Source of the DNA: Mycobacterium simiae
GTDB taxonomy: Bacteria > Actinomycetota > Actinomycetes > Mycobacteriales > Mycobacteriaceae
Reading direction: 5' to 3'
Length of the DNA stretch: 64,000 nt
Assembly (NCBI RefSeq): GCF_010727605.1
Contig: NZ_AP022568.1
Coordinates: 3,720,001 to 3,784,000, forward strand
Each line of letters begins with the position of its first letter. The stretch's first letter is position 1. The position numbers were made by a program, and so were the translations under genes. The notes beneath the pieces were generated by a model. The model was not told the DNA's origin. It saw only the letters and a program-made list of their open reading frames with translations, and made no database searches. Positions 25,886 through 34,199 of the stretch are shown here, piece by piece.

Positions 25886-27064
25886 CTAGACCGCGATGAG
25901 CTCCTTGAGGTTGCCGCCCATTACGCGCGCGGTGGTGGCCGCAGGGAGGTTTTCGAGCTCCGTGACGAAGTCCGCGGGCGCGGCCAATCCCTCGGGATGC
26001 GGGTAGTCCGAGCCGAACATCACCCGATCCGCACCGAGGATGTCGATGAGGTGCGACATGTCCTCCTCGTGGAACGGGTTCACCCACACGTGTCTGCGGA
26101 AGACATCCCCCGGGTGCTCGCTGAAATCGCGCGGCTTCTTGCGGTACACCCGATCGAACGCATCCATCAGGCGCTGCGCCCACGACCCCCCGTTCTCGAC
26201 CACGCCGATGCGCAGGCCCGGAAACCGCTCGAACACGCCGTGCGCGATGAACGCTGCCAGCGTGTCGAAGATGTGGCGGCTCTCCTCGTAGATGAATCCG
26301 CGGAACTTCGTCAGCTGGAAGCCCTGGAATTCGTCACCGCCCTCCCAATCGGAGAGGTAGCGGTCGTAACCGGAGTCGGAGTTGTGCATCTGAACCGAGA
26401 TGCCCGACGACTCGACGAGCCGCCAGAAGTCGTCGAACTCGGGCAGGGCAGGTGAGCGGGAGGTGCCGTCTTCCCTCGGCACCGGCGCCGGCCGGATCAA
26501 CACCGTCTTCGCCCCGTTTTCCAGGCACCACTCGAGTTCCGCGACGCCCTTCGCCGGATCGTTGAGTGAGATGGCCGGGACGGGGAAGATACGGTCCTTG
26601 AAGTTGAACGTCCAGTCCTCAAGCAGCCAGCGGTTGAAGGCGTGGGTAACCGCGTGGGTGAGCTCGGTGTCGCACTTGGTCCGTTCCTCGAGCATGCCCG
26701 CCGTGGTCGGAAACATCAGCGCGCCGTCAACGCCCTGGCGGTCCATCAACGCCAGGCGCAGGTCGGGACGTCGGAACTCGTCTGGACAGCGAATCGGCTC
26801 GGCAAGCTCGCGCAGCGTCTTGCCCTCCGGGTTGATCCCGCGGTAGTAATCGGCCCAGGCGCCGGGAGTGGGAATCACCTCGTAGGTGGGGTTGGGGATG
26901 GTCTCGGTGATAACGCCCAGGATCTGCAGCTTCTTGCGGCCATTGATGTCGACGAACTTCAATGCTTCGGAATACTTCTCCGGCAGGTATCGCGTATAGG
27001 CGTCGATCGTCTCGTACATGTGATTGTCCGCATCCCACACTTCGAAAGCCTTGGGCTGGGGCAT
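25886..27064 (-). CDS. ACMSD-type amidohydrolase (copy C)
   Basis: A 392-residue amidohydrolase closely patterned on copy A: 'WDADNHMYETIDAYTRYLPE', 'VIRTETIPNPTYEV'-like 'VITETIPNPTYEVIP', 'SVQMHNSDSGYDRYL', 'VVENGGSWAQRLMD' and 'MFGSDYPHPEG'. Start ATG 27064, with AAAGGAA 6-7 nt upstream; upstream in-frame sequence is not conserved in style. A GAGAG-N6-TTCTC palindrome lies about 110 nt upstream, and nothing else is visible in the 176-nt gap. Probably monocistronic. Confidence 0.88.
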   Translation of the reverse strand: MPQPKAFEVWDADNHMYETIDAYTRYLPEKYSEALKFVDINGRKKLQILGVITETIPNPTYEVIPTPGAWADYYRGINPEGKTLRELAEPIRCPDEFRRPDLRLALMDRQGVDGALMFPTTAGMLEERTKCDTELTHAVTHAFNRWLLEDWTFNFKDRIFPVPAISLNDPAKGVAELEWCLENGAKTVLIRPAPVPREDGTSRSPALPEFDDFWRLVESSGISVQMHNSDSGYDRYLSDWEGGDEFQGFQLTKFRGFIYEESRHIFDTLAAFIAHGVFERFPGLRIGVVENGGSWAQRLMDAFDRVYRKKPRDFSEHPGDVFRRHVWVNPFHEEDMSHLIDILGADRVMFGSDYPHPEGLAAPADFVTELENLPAATTARVMGGNLKELIAV

Positions 27065-27173
27065 TGTGGTTCCTTTCGAGACACTGTCAGGTTCGCCGAA
27101 ACGCGGCTGGAGCTTGTTGACGTCCACTCAGCTGCCGGGAGCGCACCGAACGACAACGCCACTATCCTAGATT

Positions 27174-27189
27174 GAGAGTGCTCATTCTC
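27174..27189. promoter_or_regulatory. Candidate operator, GAGAG-N6-TTCTC
   Basis: GAGAGTGCTCATTCTC, one arm mismatch. It lies in the 176-nt gap between the LLM stop (27241) and the amidohydrolase start (27064), so it most likely serves the amidohydrolase. Confidence 0.5.
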
Positions 27190-27240
27190 GCACCAAATTA
27201 CCGAGAACAGCGGCCGGTGGAAAATTCGACCCCGAGACAT

Positions 27241-28128
27241 TCACTCCCGCGCCGCGGCCGCGACTTCCTGCAGGCGGTCGATCACCAGTCGCGGCGCGTC
27301 GCCGGGGACGAGGACTTGTACATGATCGATGCCCAGTCGACGGTAGGCGTCACACGTTTCGGACAATGATCGGGCGTCGGCATAGGTGGTCGACGCGACC
27401 TTGTACAGGTTCGCCGCCGATCTGCCTTGGGCGTCGGCGAATCGGTTCAGGGTCGCGATGAGTTCGGCCAGCCGGCCCGCGGAGGTCGGCGCAGAAATCC
27501 AGCCGTCTCCGATCCGCGCTGCCCGCTCGAGCGCCGTATCGGAGTGACCGCCCACCAGGATCGGAATGGGTCGTTGAGCGGGCTGCGGGCGCGAATCCAT
27601 CGGTGCGAAATCATAGAACCGCCCGTGGAACTCGACGTAGGGATCGGCCGCGCACCACAGTGTCCGCAAGACCGCGATGTGTTCCTCGCTGCGGGCACCC
27701 CGGCGGTCCCATGGCATGCCCATCGCCGTTGCCTCCTCCTTCAACCACCCGACTCCCACGCCGTAGACGAGGCGGCCGCCCGAAAACGCGTCGAGCGACG
27801 CGAGCTGCTTGGCGTTGACGATCGGATTACGAAGAGGAAGAACGGAAATCGATGATCCGAGCCCGACGCTGTTCGTGAACCCTGCTACCCAACTGAGCGT
27901 GGTCATCAGCTCGAAATTTGGGGCGAGATTTTCGGCGAGCCAACCGTCGGCGACTCGCGTTGGCTTACGGCCGAGCACATAGAACGAGTCGGTGTGACGG
28001 GGCAGGACGAGATGGTCGACCGCCCAGAGCCTGTCGATACCGCAGCCCTCGGCAGTCTGAGCGAAGTCGCGGATGAAGGACGGCGATGCATGTGGGCCGC
28101 TGTGGGGGAGGACGAGACCGATTTCCAC
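27241..28128 (-). CDS. LLM-class F420-type oxidoreductase
   Basis: A 295-residue luciferase-like protein: 'IGLVLPHSGPHASPSFIRDFAQTAEGCGIDRLWAVDHLVLP'-type N terminus, 'LGSSISVLPLRNPIVNAKQLAS', 'GGRLVYGVGVGWLKEEATAMG' and 'PILVGGHSDTALERAARIGDGW'. This pattern is common to F420-dependent oxidoreductases of mycobacteria. It starts at ATG 28128, 6 nt after the SDR stop, and ends the membrane-cassette operon. Confidence 0.87.
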   Translation of the reverse strand: MEIGLVLPHSGPHASPSFIRDFAQTAEGCGIDRLWAVDHLVLPRHTDSFYVLGRKPTRVADGWLAENLAPNFELMTTLSWVAGFTNSVGLGSSISVLPLRNPIVNAKQLASLDAFSGGRLVYGVGVGWLKEEATAMGMPWDRRGARSEEHIAVLRTLWCAADPYVEFHGRFYDFAPMDSRPQPAQRPIPILVGGHSDTALERAARIGDGWISAPTSAGRLAELIATLNRFADAQGRSAANLYKVASTTYADARSLSETCDAYRRLGIDHVQVLVPGDAPRLVIDRLQEVAAAARE

Positions 28129-28134
28129 GAGCGC

Positions 28135-28893
28135 CTAGAGGTTGGTGAAGTGGCCGCCGTCGACCCCGATGGTCTGGCCGGTGAGGTATCTGGCGCGCGG
28201 GCCCACGAGGAACGTGACGGCCGAACCGATGTCGATCTGCGGATCGCCGATGCGGCCCAGTGGGATCCGCCGTGCGAGCCGCTCCTCCATTGCGGGCTCC
28301 GCTTCGATGGCCGCGGTCATAGCGGGCGAGTAGGCGAGCGGCGAGATGACGTTGACGGTGATGCCGTGAGGCCCCCATTCGCGTGCCAGGCTTTTGGCGA
28401 AGCCCCGCAGTGCTCCTTTCACCGTGGCGTACAGCGGTAGTGTGGCGCTCCCCTCGATACCGGCGGGCGAGGTCATCACCAAGAAGGTCCCTGCGCGTTC
28501 GCACAGCGCCTCGAAAGCCGCGCTCGCGCAGTGATACGCGCCCGTCACCGAGACGCCGATGTGGTCCTGCCACAACGCCTCGTCGACGTCCTGGAGGCGG
28601 TGCGGCTGGCTGGATGCGTTGCTTGTGGCGTTGTGGATCAGGGCATCAAGGCGCCCAGTGCCGCGCACTGCGGCATCGACAGCGCCGACTACGGACTCCC
28701 GGACGGTGACGTCACAGCGGACCCAGCTCGCCCGATGACCACTCTCCACGAGTTCGGCGGCGATGGCTCTTCCGTTGTCCGATCGGGTGGCAATGAAGAC
28801 GTGGGCGCCGTCCAGTGCGAGGGCGCGGGCGATTCCGTGCCCCACGCCGCCACCGGCTCCGGTGACCAGCACCGTGTAATCGTTGATCGTCAT
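28135..28893 (-). CDS. Short-chain dehydrogenase/reductase (active-site intact)
   Basis: A 252-residue SDR. 'VLVTGAGGGVGHGIARAL' is the cofactor loop, 'NATSNA' replaces the usual NNAG, and catalytic Tyr and Lys are present in 'LYATVKGALRGFAKSLA'. The end 'YLTGQTIGVDGGHFTNL' is typical. It overlaps the SDR-like gene upstream by 4 nt. The two SDRs may work as a pair, since the upstream one lacks key residues. Confidence 0.88.
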   Translation of the reverse strand: MTINDYTVLVTGAGGGVGHGIARALALDGAHVFIATRSDNGRAIAAELVESGHRASWVRCDVTVRESVVGAVDAAVRGTGRLDALIHNATSNASSQPHRLQDVDEALWQDHIGVSVTGAYHCASAAFEALCERAGTFLVMTSPAGIEGSATLPLYATVKGALRGFAKSLAREWGPHGITVNVISPLAYSPAMTAAIEAEPAMEERLARRIPLGRIGDPQIDIGSAVTFLVGPRARYLTGQTIGVDGGHFTNL

Positions 28894-29492
28894 GGGAGCA
28901 TCACGGCTCCGCCGTCGACGATGACGGTTTCGCCGACGAGACCAGTGACTTCCCGCTTGAGCAGAAATCGTGTCGTCTCGACTATCGATTCGATGAGCGC
29001 GTCATCGTCCTGAAGCGCGGCCGCGGTCACGTGGCCGGCCGATGCGCTCAGCCGGGGCGCGAAAAGATGAAGCGGAGCGGCGATCATATTGACGATGAGG
29101 TTTTGAGATGCCCATTGGCGAGCAGCGGACTTGGCCATCGCACGGATTCCCTCGAGTGCGGTGGCGTAGGGAACTAGGCATGGCGCCCCGGTCATTCCGA
29201 TGGACGGCAGCACCAGGACGATGCGCCCTCCCTTTTGGCGCATCGAGGAATACGAGCGTTGCAACGCATTCAGCGCCTGTCGCATCGGATGCTCCGCGAG
29301 TCGGTGCCACTCTGTTGCACGCAACGTGCCGATGCGAGTTGGTTCGAGTGACGCATCGACGCCGACCACGATGACAACGTGGTCGGAGGTCGGCTGAGTC
29401 GATTCGTCGACGTCGTGGACGACTGATTCGAGACGTGCTGCGATCGCCGCCGAGATGGCATCACTGCGCCCGATCACGTGCGGAGCTGTCAT
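28890..29492 (-). CDS. SDR-like protein lacking the catalytic lysine and cofactor loop
   Basis: A 200-residue SDR relative. The N terminus lacks a TGxxxGxG loop and is about 40 residues shorter than usual, and the active site reads 'YATALEGIRAMAKSAARQW', where the YxxxK lysine position is leucine. The C-terminal 'GLVGETVIVDGGAVMLP' and the mid-region 'GGRIVLVLPSIGMTGAPCLVPYATALEG' are clearly SDR. It is translationally coupled to the intact SDR 28135-28893. Such a degenerate SDR next to an active one suggests a structural partner subunit, by analogy with heteromeric ketoacyl reductases; pseudogenisation is the alternative, though the frame is clean. Confidence 0.78.
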   Translation of the reverse strand: MTAPHVIGRSDAISAAIAARLESVVHDVDESTQPTSDHVVIVVGVDASLEPTRIGTLRATEWHRLAEHPMRQALNALQRSYSSMRQKGGRIVLVLPSIGMTGAPCLVPYATALEGIRAMAKSAARQWASQNLIVNMIAAPLHLFAPRLSASAGHVTAAALQDDDALIESIVETTRFLLKREVTGLVGETVIVDGGAVMLP

Positions 29493-29506
29493 GTTTCTAC
29501 ACCGAC

Positions 29507-29944
29507 CTACGGTTTTGGAATCGAGGACGCCTTCGCCTGCCGTGCGATTCGCTCATCGTGGATCTTCACCAGTTCGCGGAAGCCGATTCGGTTGTACCGC
29601 GGGTGGGGTTGGACTCCCCAGTCGTCCTTTGCGGTGTGCTGCCCAGCCGCTTCGGGGGCGCCGCCGAAGGGCGGACCGCCGAGGGGATAGGGCTGCTCGC
29701 ATTCGATCGTGTCGTTGGAGTACCGCACCTTGAGCAATTCGCTGCAGATCTCGGTGAGTGACAGCGTGGGCCACCCGTACCAGACCGCAATCACCGGTAC
29801 GGTAAGCGATCCCTCGATCACCAATCCGAACAGGCAGACGAACAATCCTCGCTTGAGCCACTTGTGCATTCGCGCCCACGTCGATGTCGTGCCCGGCGGC
29901 AGCGACTCGGCCGATGCGCTTGCGTCCACGATTGATTCAGACAC
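29507..29944 (-). CDS. Single-pass membrane protein of unknown function
   Basis: A 145-residue protein not recognised. It has a polar N-terminal tail, a basic stretch ('MHKWLKRG'), one hydrophobic segment at about residues 33-56, and a polar C-terminal domain with Cys67 and Cys82 that is rich in Gly/Pro ('[16 protein letters not shown]'). The basic flank before the helix suggests an N-in orientation with the C-terminal domain outside. GTG start at 29944 with GGAAAGGA upstream. It follows the five-helix protein by 21 nt in the same operon. Confidence 0.75.
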   Translation of the reverse strand: MSESIVDASASAESLPPGTTSTWARMHKWLKRGLFVCLFGLVIEGSLTVPVIAVWYGWPTLSLTEICSELLKVRYSNDTIECEQPYPLGGPPFGGAPEAAGQHTAKDDWGVQPHPRYNRIGFRELVKIHDERIARQAKASSIPKP

Positions 29945-29965
29945 CGTAGTCCTTTCCGGGATCGG

Positions 29966-30688
29966 TCAGTCGGAGAAGATTTCCCGGTTGACCGTGTGCA
30001 GGTAGGGGATAGCGAGGAACGGCGTTATGTAAAAGACGTTGTAGGCCCACCAGGCCAGCACGGGCAGGCCCACGGCCGCATAACGGACATCGGCGTACAA
30101 CGTCATGTTGAAGATGTAGCCGGTCCACACCACCACGCCGAACCAGCACGTCACGATCATCCACTGGTGGCCCCAGCGCTTCATCTGGAGGAAGCCAATC
30201 GCGGCGGCCATCCGCATGGGAAAGGCGATGAGGACGCAGACGAGAACCCACGCCTTCTCGCCCGGAGCACTGGCACCTCCGATCCAGAGTTCGTTGTAGT
30301 GCCAGAAATATCCCCCGTCCATCAGATTCCCCCATGCAGTGAACACGGTGCGGGTGATCAGCGCGTGATTGGCGAATAGGTCGAGCGCCCAGCCGATGCT
30401 GTTCAGAGCCGCGTCCAGGATGATGACGTAGCCGATGAGCGTGACCATCAACGGACGCACGGATAGGCCCTCGCGTTGGGCATTGCGCAACAGGTACAAG
30501 CCACGCAGAAAGAGCGGGAGCCCGAACACGCCGAGCACGAGGGTGCCCATCAGTGCCGTGCCTGCGATCAGCCACAGATCCGCTTGTCGTTGTGCCCGAC
30601 GGCTCTGTTGGTCGTGTTCGTCCAAACTTGGTGCCGCGAAGTGAGACCCACCGTTGGTGCGGGGTGACATCGCAGAGGGCAATCGCAT
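29966..30688 (-). CDS. Polytopic membrane protein of unknown function
   Basis: A 240-residue protein with about five hydrophobic segments: about residues 39-67, 80-104, 146-168, 175-197 and 203-229. A conserved-looking polar loop, 'WGNLMDGGYFWHYNELW' (residues 119-135), lies between the second and third segments and carries His, Glu and Asp that could form a site. No family is recognised. The start is ATG 30688, 4 nt after the stop of the 39-residue microprotein; another ATG lies 6 codons in. Its operon position before SDR and LLM enzymes suggests membrane-linked substrate handling or electron transfer, which is a guess. Confidence 0.75.
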   Translation of the reverse strand: MRLPSAMSPRTNGGSHFAAPSLDEHDQQSRRAQRQADLWLIAGTALMGTLVLGVFGLPLFLRGLYLLRNAQREGLSVRPLMVTLIGYVIILDAALNSIGWALDLFANHALITRTVFTAWGNLMDGGYFWHYNELWIGGASAPGEKAWVLVCVLIAFPMRMAAAIGFLQMKRWGHQWMIVTCWFGVVVWTGYIFNMTLYADVRYAAVGLPVLAWWAYNVFYITPFLAIPYLHTVNREIFSD

Positions 30689-30692
30689 GGGC

Positions 30693-30812
30693 CTACCAAT
30701 CTCTTGTCAGCAACATCGATAGCTGGATGAGAAACATCGTCAGTAACAGGCCGTAAATCCAAATCTGGAAAACGATGAGGCCGCGTCTGCGTCGGCGATC
30801 CTGGTCGTCCAC
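30693..30812 (-). CDS. 39-residue membrane microprotein
   Basis: GTG start at 30812 with a strong AAGGAGGG ribosome site 8-9 nt upstream and a TAG stop at 30693. The peptide begins with acidic and then five consecutive arginine residues ('VDDQDRRRRRG'), followed by one hydrophobic helix (residues 12-35). The basic cluster predicts N-in topology. It ends 4 nt before the polytopic protein's ATG, so coupling is likely. No family recognised. Too short for default gene callers and easily missed. Confidence 0.65.
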   Translation of the reverse strand: MDDQDRRRRRGLIVFQIWIYGLLLTMFLIQLSMLLTRDW

Positions 30813-30920
30813 CGCGCTGATCCCTCCTTGATCTTTCGGGTACCGGTGGGGCATGCCGACCGCGACGCCCCACTGCGAGTGCTGTTCGCCCCCCCGGGAT
30901 CGGAGGCCCCATCGCGGCGG

Positions 30921-31019
30921 TTAAAACGTGCCGATGTTCGAGAGCATCCAGTAGAAGAAGGCGACCAGTGCGCACATGACGCCCCAGGTAACCGCCATCC
31001 GCACCAATTCTTCGATCAC
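30921..31019 (-). CDS. 32-residue membrane microprotein
   Basis: GTG start at 31019 with GGAG about 8 nt upstream and a TAA stop at 30921. The peptide starts 'VIEELVRMAVTWG' and continues as one hydrophobic helix ('VMCALVAFFYWML') with the short tail 'SNIGTF'. It is the first gene of the cassette, 77 nt downstream of the palindrome at 31096. The 108-nt spacer before the second microprotein shows no further gene with a ribosome site. Confidence 0.6.
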   Translation of the reverse strand: MIEELVRMAVTWGVMCALVAFFYWMLSNIGTF

Positions 31020-31095
31020 GTCCGTTACTCCTGACTCCGGCGGCTGCTGGGTGAGATCCAAATATTCTCCGGATGCTAGCAGTACTCTCAATTTA

Positions 31096-31111
31096 GAGAA
31101 TATGTGTTATC
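31096..31111. promoter_or_regulatory. Candidate operator, GAGAA-N6-TTATC
   Basis: GAGAATATGTGTTATC, one arm mismatch. On the minus strand the same bases read TATTCT, a plausible -10 element for the microprotein/membrane cassette. A second inverted repeat, CTCT-N6-AGAG (31085-31098), overlaps it. The gene on the other side is convergent, so only the cassette can be its target. Confidence 0.5.
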
Positions 31112-31138
31112 AAAAGCGGGAGCGGTGAACCGGCAGCT

Positions 31139-32590
31139 TCACACGTCGGCCATGGCGGCGAGTTCGCGCTTGACCACCTTGCCGACGTCGTTGCGGGGCA
31201 GCCGGTTGACGAACACGAATCGCACGGGTACGCGATATGGCGTCAGCCGCTCCCGGCACCAGGCGGTGAGGCTCTCCTCTGTCACCGTGTCATCACCGCG
31301 CACGACAAATGCCCACGGCACCTCGCCGAGCCGCTCGTCCGGTACGCCCACGACGGCGGCTTCCCGCACACCGCCGGCGCCGAGGATGACGTCCTCTACG
31401 GTGCCCGGGAAGACCTTGAGGCCGCCGCGGTTGATCATGTCCGACACCCGGCCGTCTAGCCACAGGAACCCATCGTCGTCGAACCAACCCAGGTCACCGG
31501 TGTGGAACCAGCCATCGTCGGTGAGCCGGTCGAGGAAGGCCGGATCGATGTTGCGGGCCGCTGTCGTTGGCGTGCGCACCATCACCTCGTCGTCGGCAAT
31601 GGTCACATCAATGCCCGGCAGCGGCCGTCCCACCGATCCGAGTTTGGTCTCGCCCCACTCGCGGGCATCGGCGGCCGACCAGCCCACCACCTCGCCGCCG
31701 AGTTCTGTTTGGCCGTAGGAGTTGAGCACGATCACCCCGAACTTGTCCCTGAATCGGGCCGCTTGAACGGGCGACAGGGGAGCCGTGATCGACCGCACGA
31801 TCCTCAGCGGCGACAAGTCCGTAACCGAGTCGTCGTGCAGCACCATGGTGAGCGCCGCGGGCGGCAGCACCGTGGATCGCAGTTGGTACCGCCGAATCAG
31901 CGCGGCGAAATCCGACGCGGAAAATCGCTCCATCAGCACCACGCCCGAACGTGCGCGGAACGCGAACAGCACCTGGTAGATGCCGGCCCACAACGACAAC
32001 GACAGCGGCACAAGGTTCGGCATAGGCGGACGCTTCGGGGTTTCTGTGGCAGTTTTGGTGCCACGCAGTTTCGTCAACAGTCGGTCGATCAGGTCGAGCA
32101 CCGTCGTGTGACGAAGTGGCACCGGCTTCGGTGGACCCGTCGTACCGGAAGTGAACTGCAGCAGCGCCACATCGGCGTCGCAACACCGCGCATCGGCCGG
32201 CTGGTCGCCTTGGCCCGCCGTCGCCCACGCCAACGCGTGACCGAGGATGACGGGGATGTGAAACGTCGAAAAACGATGTGCCAGACCGGGCGTCGTGATG
32301 ACTGCGGCGGGGCGCAATGTCTTCAGCTGGTCCACGACCTCGACGTCGGCCGCCCTCGGGTTCAGCGGTGTGTACACCCCACCGGCACGCCACGTGCCGA
32401 ACAGCGCGGCGACGGCGGTTGCGTCGTTGGGCAGCATGGCGGCCACAACCTGCCCCGTTGTCAGTCCGCTCTCGGTGAGCACCGCGCCGAGTTGGTCGGC
32501 GCTGGCTGTCAGCTCGTCGCGCGACACCTCATTGTCGAGCATGTGCACCGCGATCTCGGGCAGGCCGCTCAGCAGGTCGGTGAGATTCAC
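31139..32590 (-). CDS. Acyl-CoA ligase (AMP-binding)
   Basis: A 483-residue adenylate-forming enzyme. P-loop 'LQFTSGTTGPPKPVPL', 'NSYGQTELGGEVVGW', 'GWFHTGDLGWFDDDGFLWLDGRVSDMINRGG' and the C-terminal lysine motif 'RLPRNDVGKVVKREL' are all present. The start is GTG 32590, overlapping the crotonase TGA; longer in-frame sequence lies within the crotonase gene in another frame. Slightly shorter than typical FadD proteins, mainly at the N terminus. It ends a minus-strand operon running from 37510. Confidence 0.88.
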   Translation of the reverse strand: MNLTDLLSGLPEIAVHMLDNEVSRDELTASADQLGAVLTESGLTTGQVVAAMLPNDATAVAALFGTWRAGGVYTPLNPRAADVEVVDQLKTLRPAAVITTPGLAHRFSTFHIPVILGHALAWATAGQGDQPADARCCDADVALLQFTSGTTGPPKPVPLRHTTVLDLIDRLLTKLRGTKTATETPKRPPMPNLVPLSLSLWAGIYQVLFAFRARSGVVLMERFSASDFAALIRRYQLRSTVLPPAALTMVLHDDSVTDLSPLRIVRSITAPLSPVQAARFRDKFGVIVLNSYGQTELGGEVVGWSAADAREWGETKLGSVGRPLPGIDVTIADDEVMVRTPTTAARNIDPAFLDRLTDDGWFHTGDLGWFDDDGFLWLDGRVSDMINRGGLKVFPGTVEDVILGAGGVREAAVVGVPDERLGEVPWAFVVRGDDTVTEESLTAWCRERLTPYRVPVRFVFVNRLPRNDVGKVVKRELAAMADV

Positions 32591-33387
32591 GAATCCACCT
32601 CCAACGGAGCCCATTTGGGACTTCGCTTGTCCGCGAAGGCAAGGGGACCCTCGTTCTGGTCGGGGTGTCCCCACATCGACGTCAGGTGCTTGGCGCCTTC
32701 TCGGCACGCGTCCGTCAGGCCGTATTCGAGCGCGCCCCACAACGCGCGCTTGGTGGCGCGCATCGCCGCGGGAGAGTTCCTGGCGATCTTCTCGGCGAGC
32801 TCCTGAGCGACCTCGCGCAGCTTTTCTGGCGGGTCGACCACTTGACTGATCATGCCGAGCTGGTATGCCCGCTGGGCGCTGAGCCGTTCGTGGCTGCCCA
32901 CCAGGGCCATCCGCAGCACGGCCTCGGCCGGCATCTTGCGCATCAGGGCGATGGTTTCCAAGGCGCTGACCTGGCCGATCGAGACGTGTGGATCGACGAA
33001 GCTCGCATTCGACGACGCGATGACGATGTCGGCGTCGGCCACCCAGTGCAACCCGCCGCCGGCGCACACCCCGTTGACGGCCGTGATGACCGGCTTCTCG
33101 ACGTTGCAGTGCCACGCCGTCAACTTGAGGTCCAGTGTGCGCATAGTCTCCTGAAACTGCAGCACGGCCTCGCCGTCGAGCTCCTCGACGTCGGCGCCCA
33201 CCTGAAATGCTCGCCCGTTGCCGGTGTGCACGATGACGCGAACGTCGGGGTCGGCATTCAATTCCGCCCAGGCTTTGGGGAATTCCGCACGCATCACGAC
33301 GTCGTAGGCGTTGAGCCGGTCCGGCCGGTCGTTGATGATCCAGCCCACCGGCCCGTGCCGCTCGACGAGCAGTCTCTGGTATGTCAT
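32587..33387 (-). CDS. Crotonase-family enoyl-CoA hydratase/isomerase
   Basis: A 266-residue crotonase. The oxyanion-hole region 'VNGVCAGGGLHWVADADIVIAS' is intact. The following segment is 'FVDPHVSIGQVSALE', in which the canonical first catalytic glutamate of 2-enoyl-CoA hydratase appears as His, so the reaction may be isomerisation, C-C hydrolysis or another crotonase chemistry. It starts at ATG 33387 in an ATGA overlap with the paralogue upstream, with which it shares clear similarity (tandem duplication). Confidence 0.87.
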   Translation of the reverse strand: MTYQRLLVERHGPVGWIINDRPDRLNAYDVVMRAEFPKAWAELNADPDVRVIVHTGNGRAFQVGADVEELDGEAVLQFQETMRTLDLKLTAWHCNVEKPVITAVNGVCAGGGLHWVADADIVIASSNASFVDPHVSIGQVSALETIALMRKMPAEAVLRMALVGSHERLSAQRAYQLGMISQVVDPPEKLREVAQELAEKIARNSPAAMRATKRALWGALEYGLTDACREGAKHLTSMWGHPDQNEGPLAFADKRSPKWAPLEVDS

Positions 33388-34199
33388 GACGCCTCCGCGG
33401 CGTTCGACAGCGGTTGCCAGCGCGGCGTGCGCTTCTCGCGCCACGCCCGGGCGCCCTCGGCGTGATCGGGATGATGACGCAGCCGCCAGATTTCGTCGGC
33501 GGCATCCTCATGCGCCTGGGTCATACCGACTTCCAGGGAATGCCACAGCGCCTTTTTGGTGGCCCGCAGCGCGGTTGGGGAATTTGCGGCGATCGCGGTG
33601 GCGAGCCGACCCGCCGCGGCGTGGAGCTGGTCGGCGGGTACCACTTCGGACACGATGCCCAATTCGTAGGCCCGTTGCGCCGAGATGCGTTCGCCTTTGC
33701 CGCTTAACGCCATTCGGGTGATCGCCTCCATCGGGGACTTGCGAAGTAGCGTGATCGCCTCGTAGGCGACGGCCTGACCGAGCGACACGTGCGGGTCGAC
33801 GAACGAGGCCCGCTCGGCCGCGATCACGATGTCGGCGTCGGCCACCAGGTGCAGGCCGCCGCCGGCGCAAACGCCATTCACGGCCGCGATCACGGGCTTC
33901 CATACACCGCAGTGCCATGACGAGATCTTCAGCTCGGCGTCCCGGGTCCGACGTGAATGCCGGCGCATCGCCTCCTTGTTGCGCGCCACCTGCACCACGT
34001 CCATGCCCGTACAGAATGCATCGCCGTTGGCCGTGTTGACGATCACCCGGACGGCGGGATCGTCCTCGAGGTCAGCCCAGGCCCTCTCGAGTTCGTCGAG
34101 CATCAACGAGTCGAAGGCGTTACCCGCGTTCGGCCTGTTCAGGATGAGCCAGCCGACACCGTCGGACTTCTCCACTACCAACCGTTGGTAAGTGCTCAC
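33384..34199 (-). CDS. Crotonase-family protein (tandem paralogue)
   Basis: A 271-residue crotonase, paralogous to 32587-33387: both start with 'TYQRL.VE', both have 'VNGVCAGGGLH.VADADIVIA' and 'FVDPHVS.GQ'. Here the last reads 'FVDPHVSLGQAVAYEAITLL'. The GTG start at 34199 overlaps the ACD stop. The pair may form a hetero-oligomer or handle successive intermediates; the retained DPHVS signature in both suggests the same type of chemistry. Confidence 0.87.
   Translation of the reverse strand: MSTYQRLVVEKSDGVGWLILNRPNAGNAFDSLMLDELERAWADLEDDPAVRVIVNTANGDAFCTGMDVVQVARNKEAMRRHSRRTRDAELKISSWHCGVWKPVIAAVNGVCAGGGLHLVADADIVIAAERASFVDPHVSLGQAVAYEAITLLRKSPMEAITRMALSGKGERISAQRAYELGIVSEVVPADQLHAAAGRLATAIAANSPTALRATKKALWHSLEVGMTQAHEDAADEIWRLRHHPDHAEGARAWREKRTPRWQPLSNAAEAS

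Noticed and set aside
30568..30975. A 135-codon minus-strand frame overlapping both microproteins
   Set aside because: No ribosome site at its start and an Arg/Pro-rich, motif-free translation, whereas the two microprotein frames have ribosome sites and membrane-helix composition.
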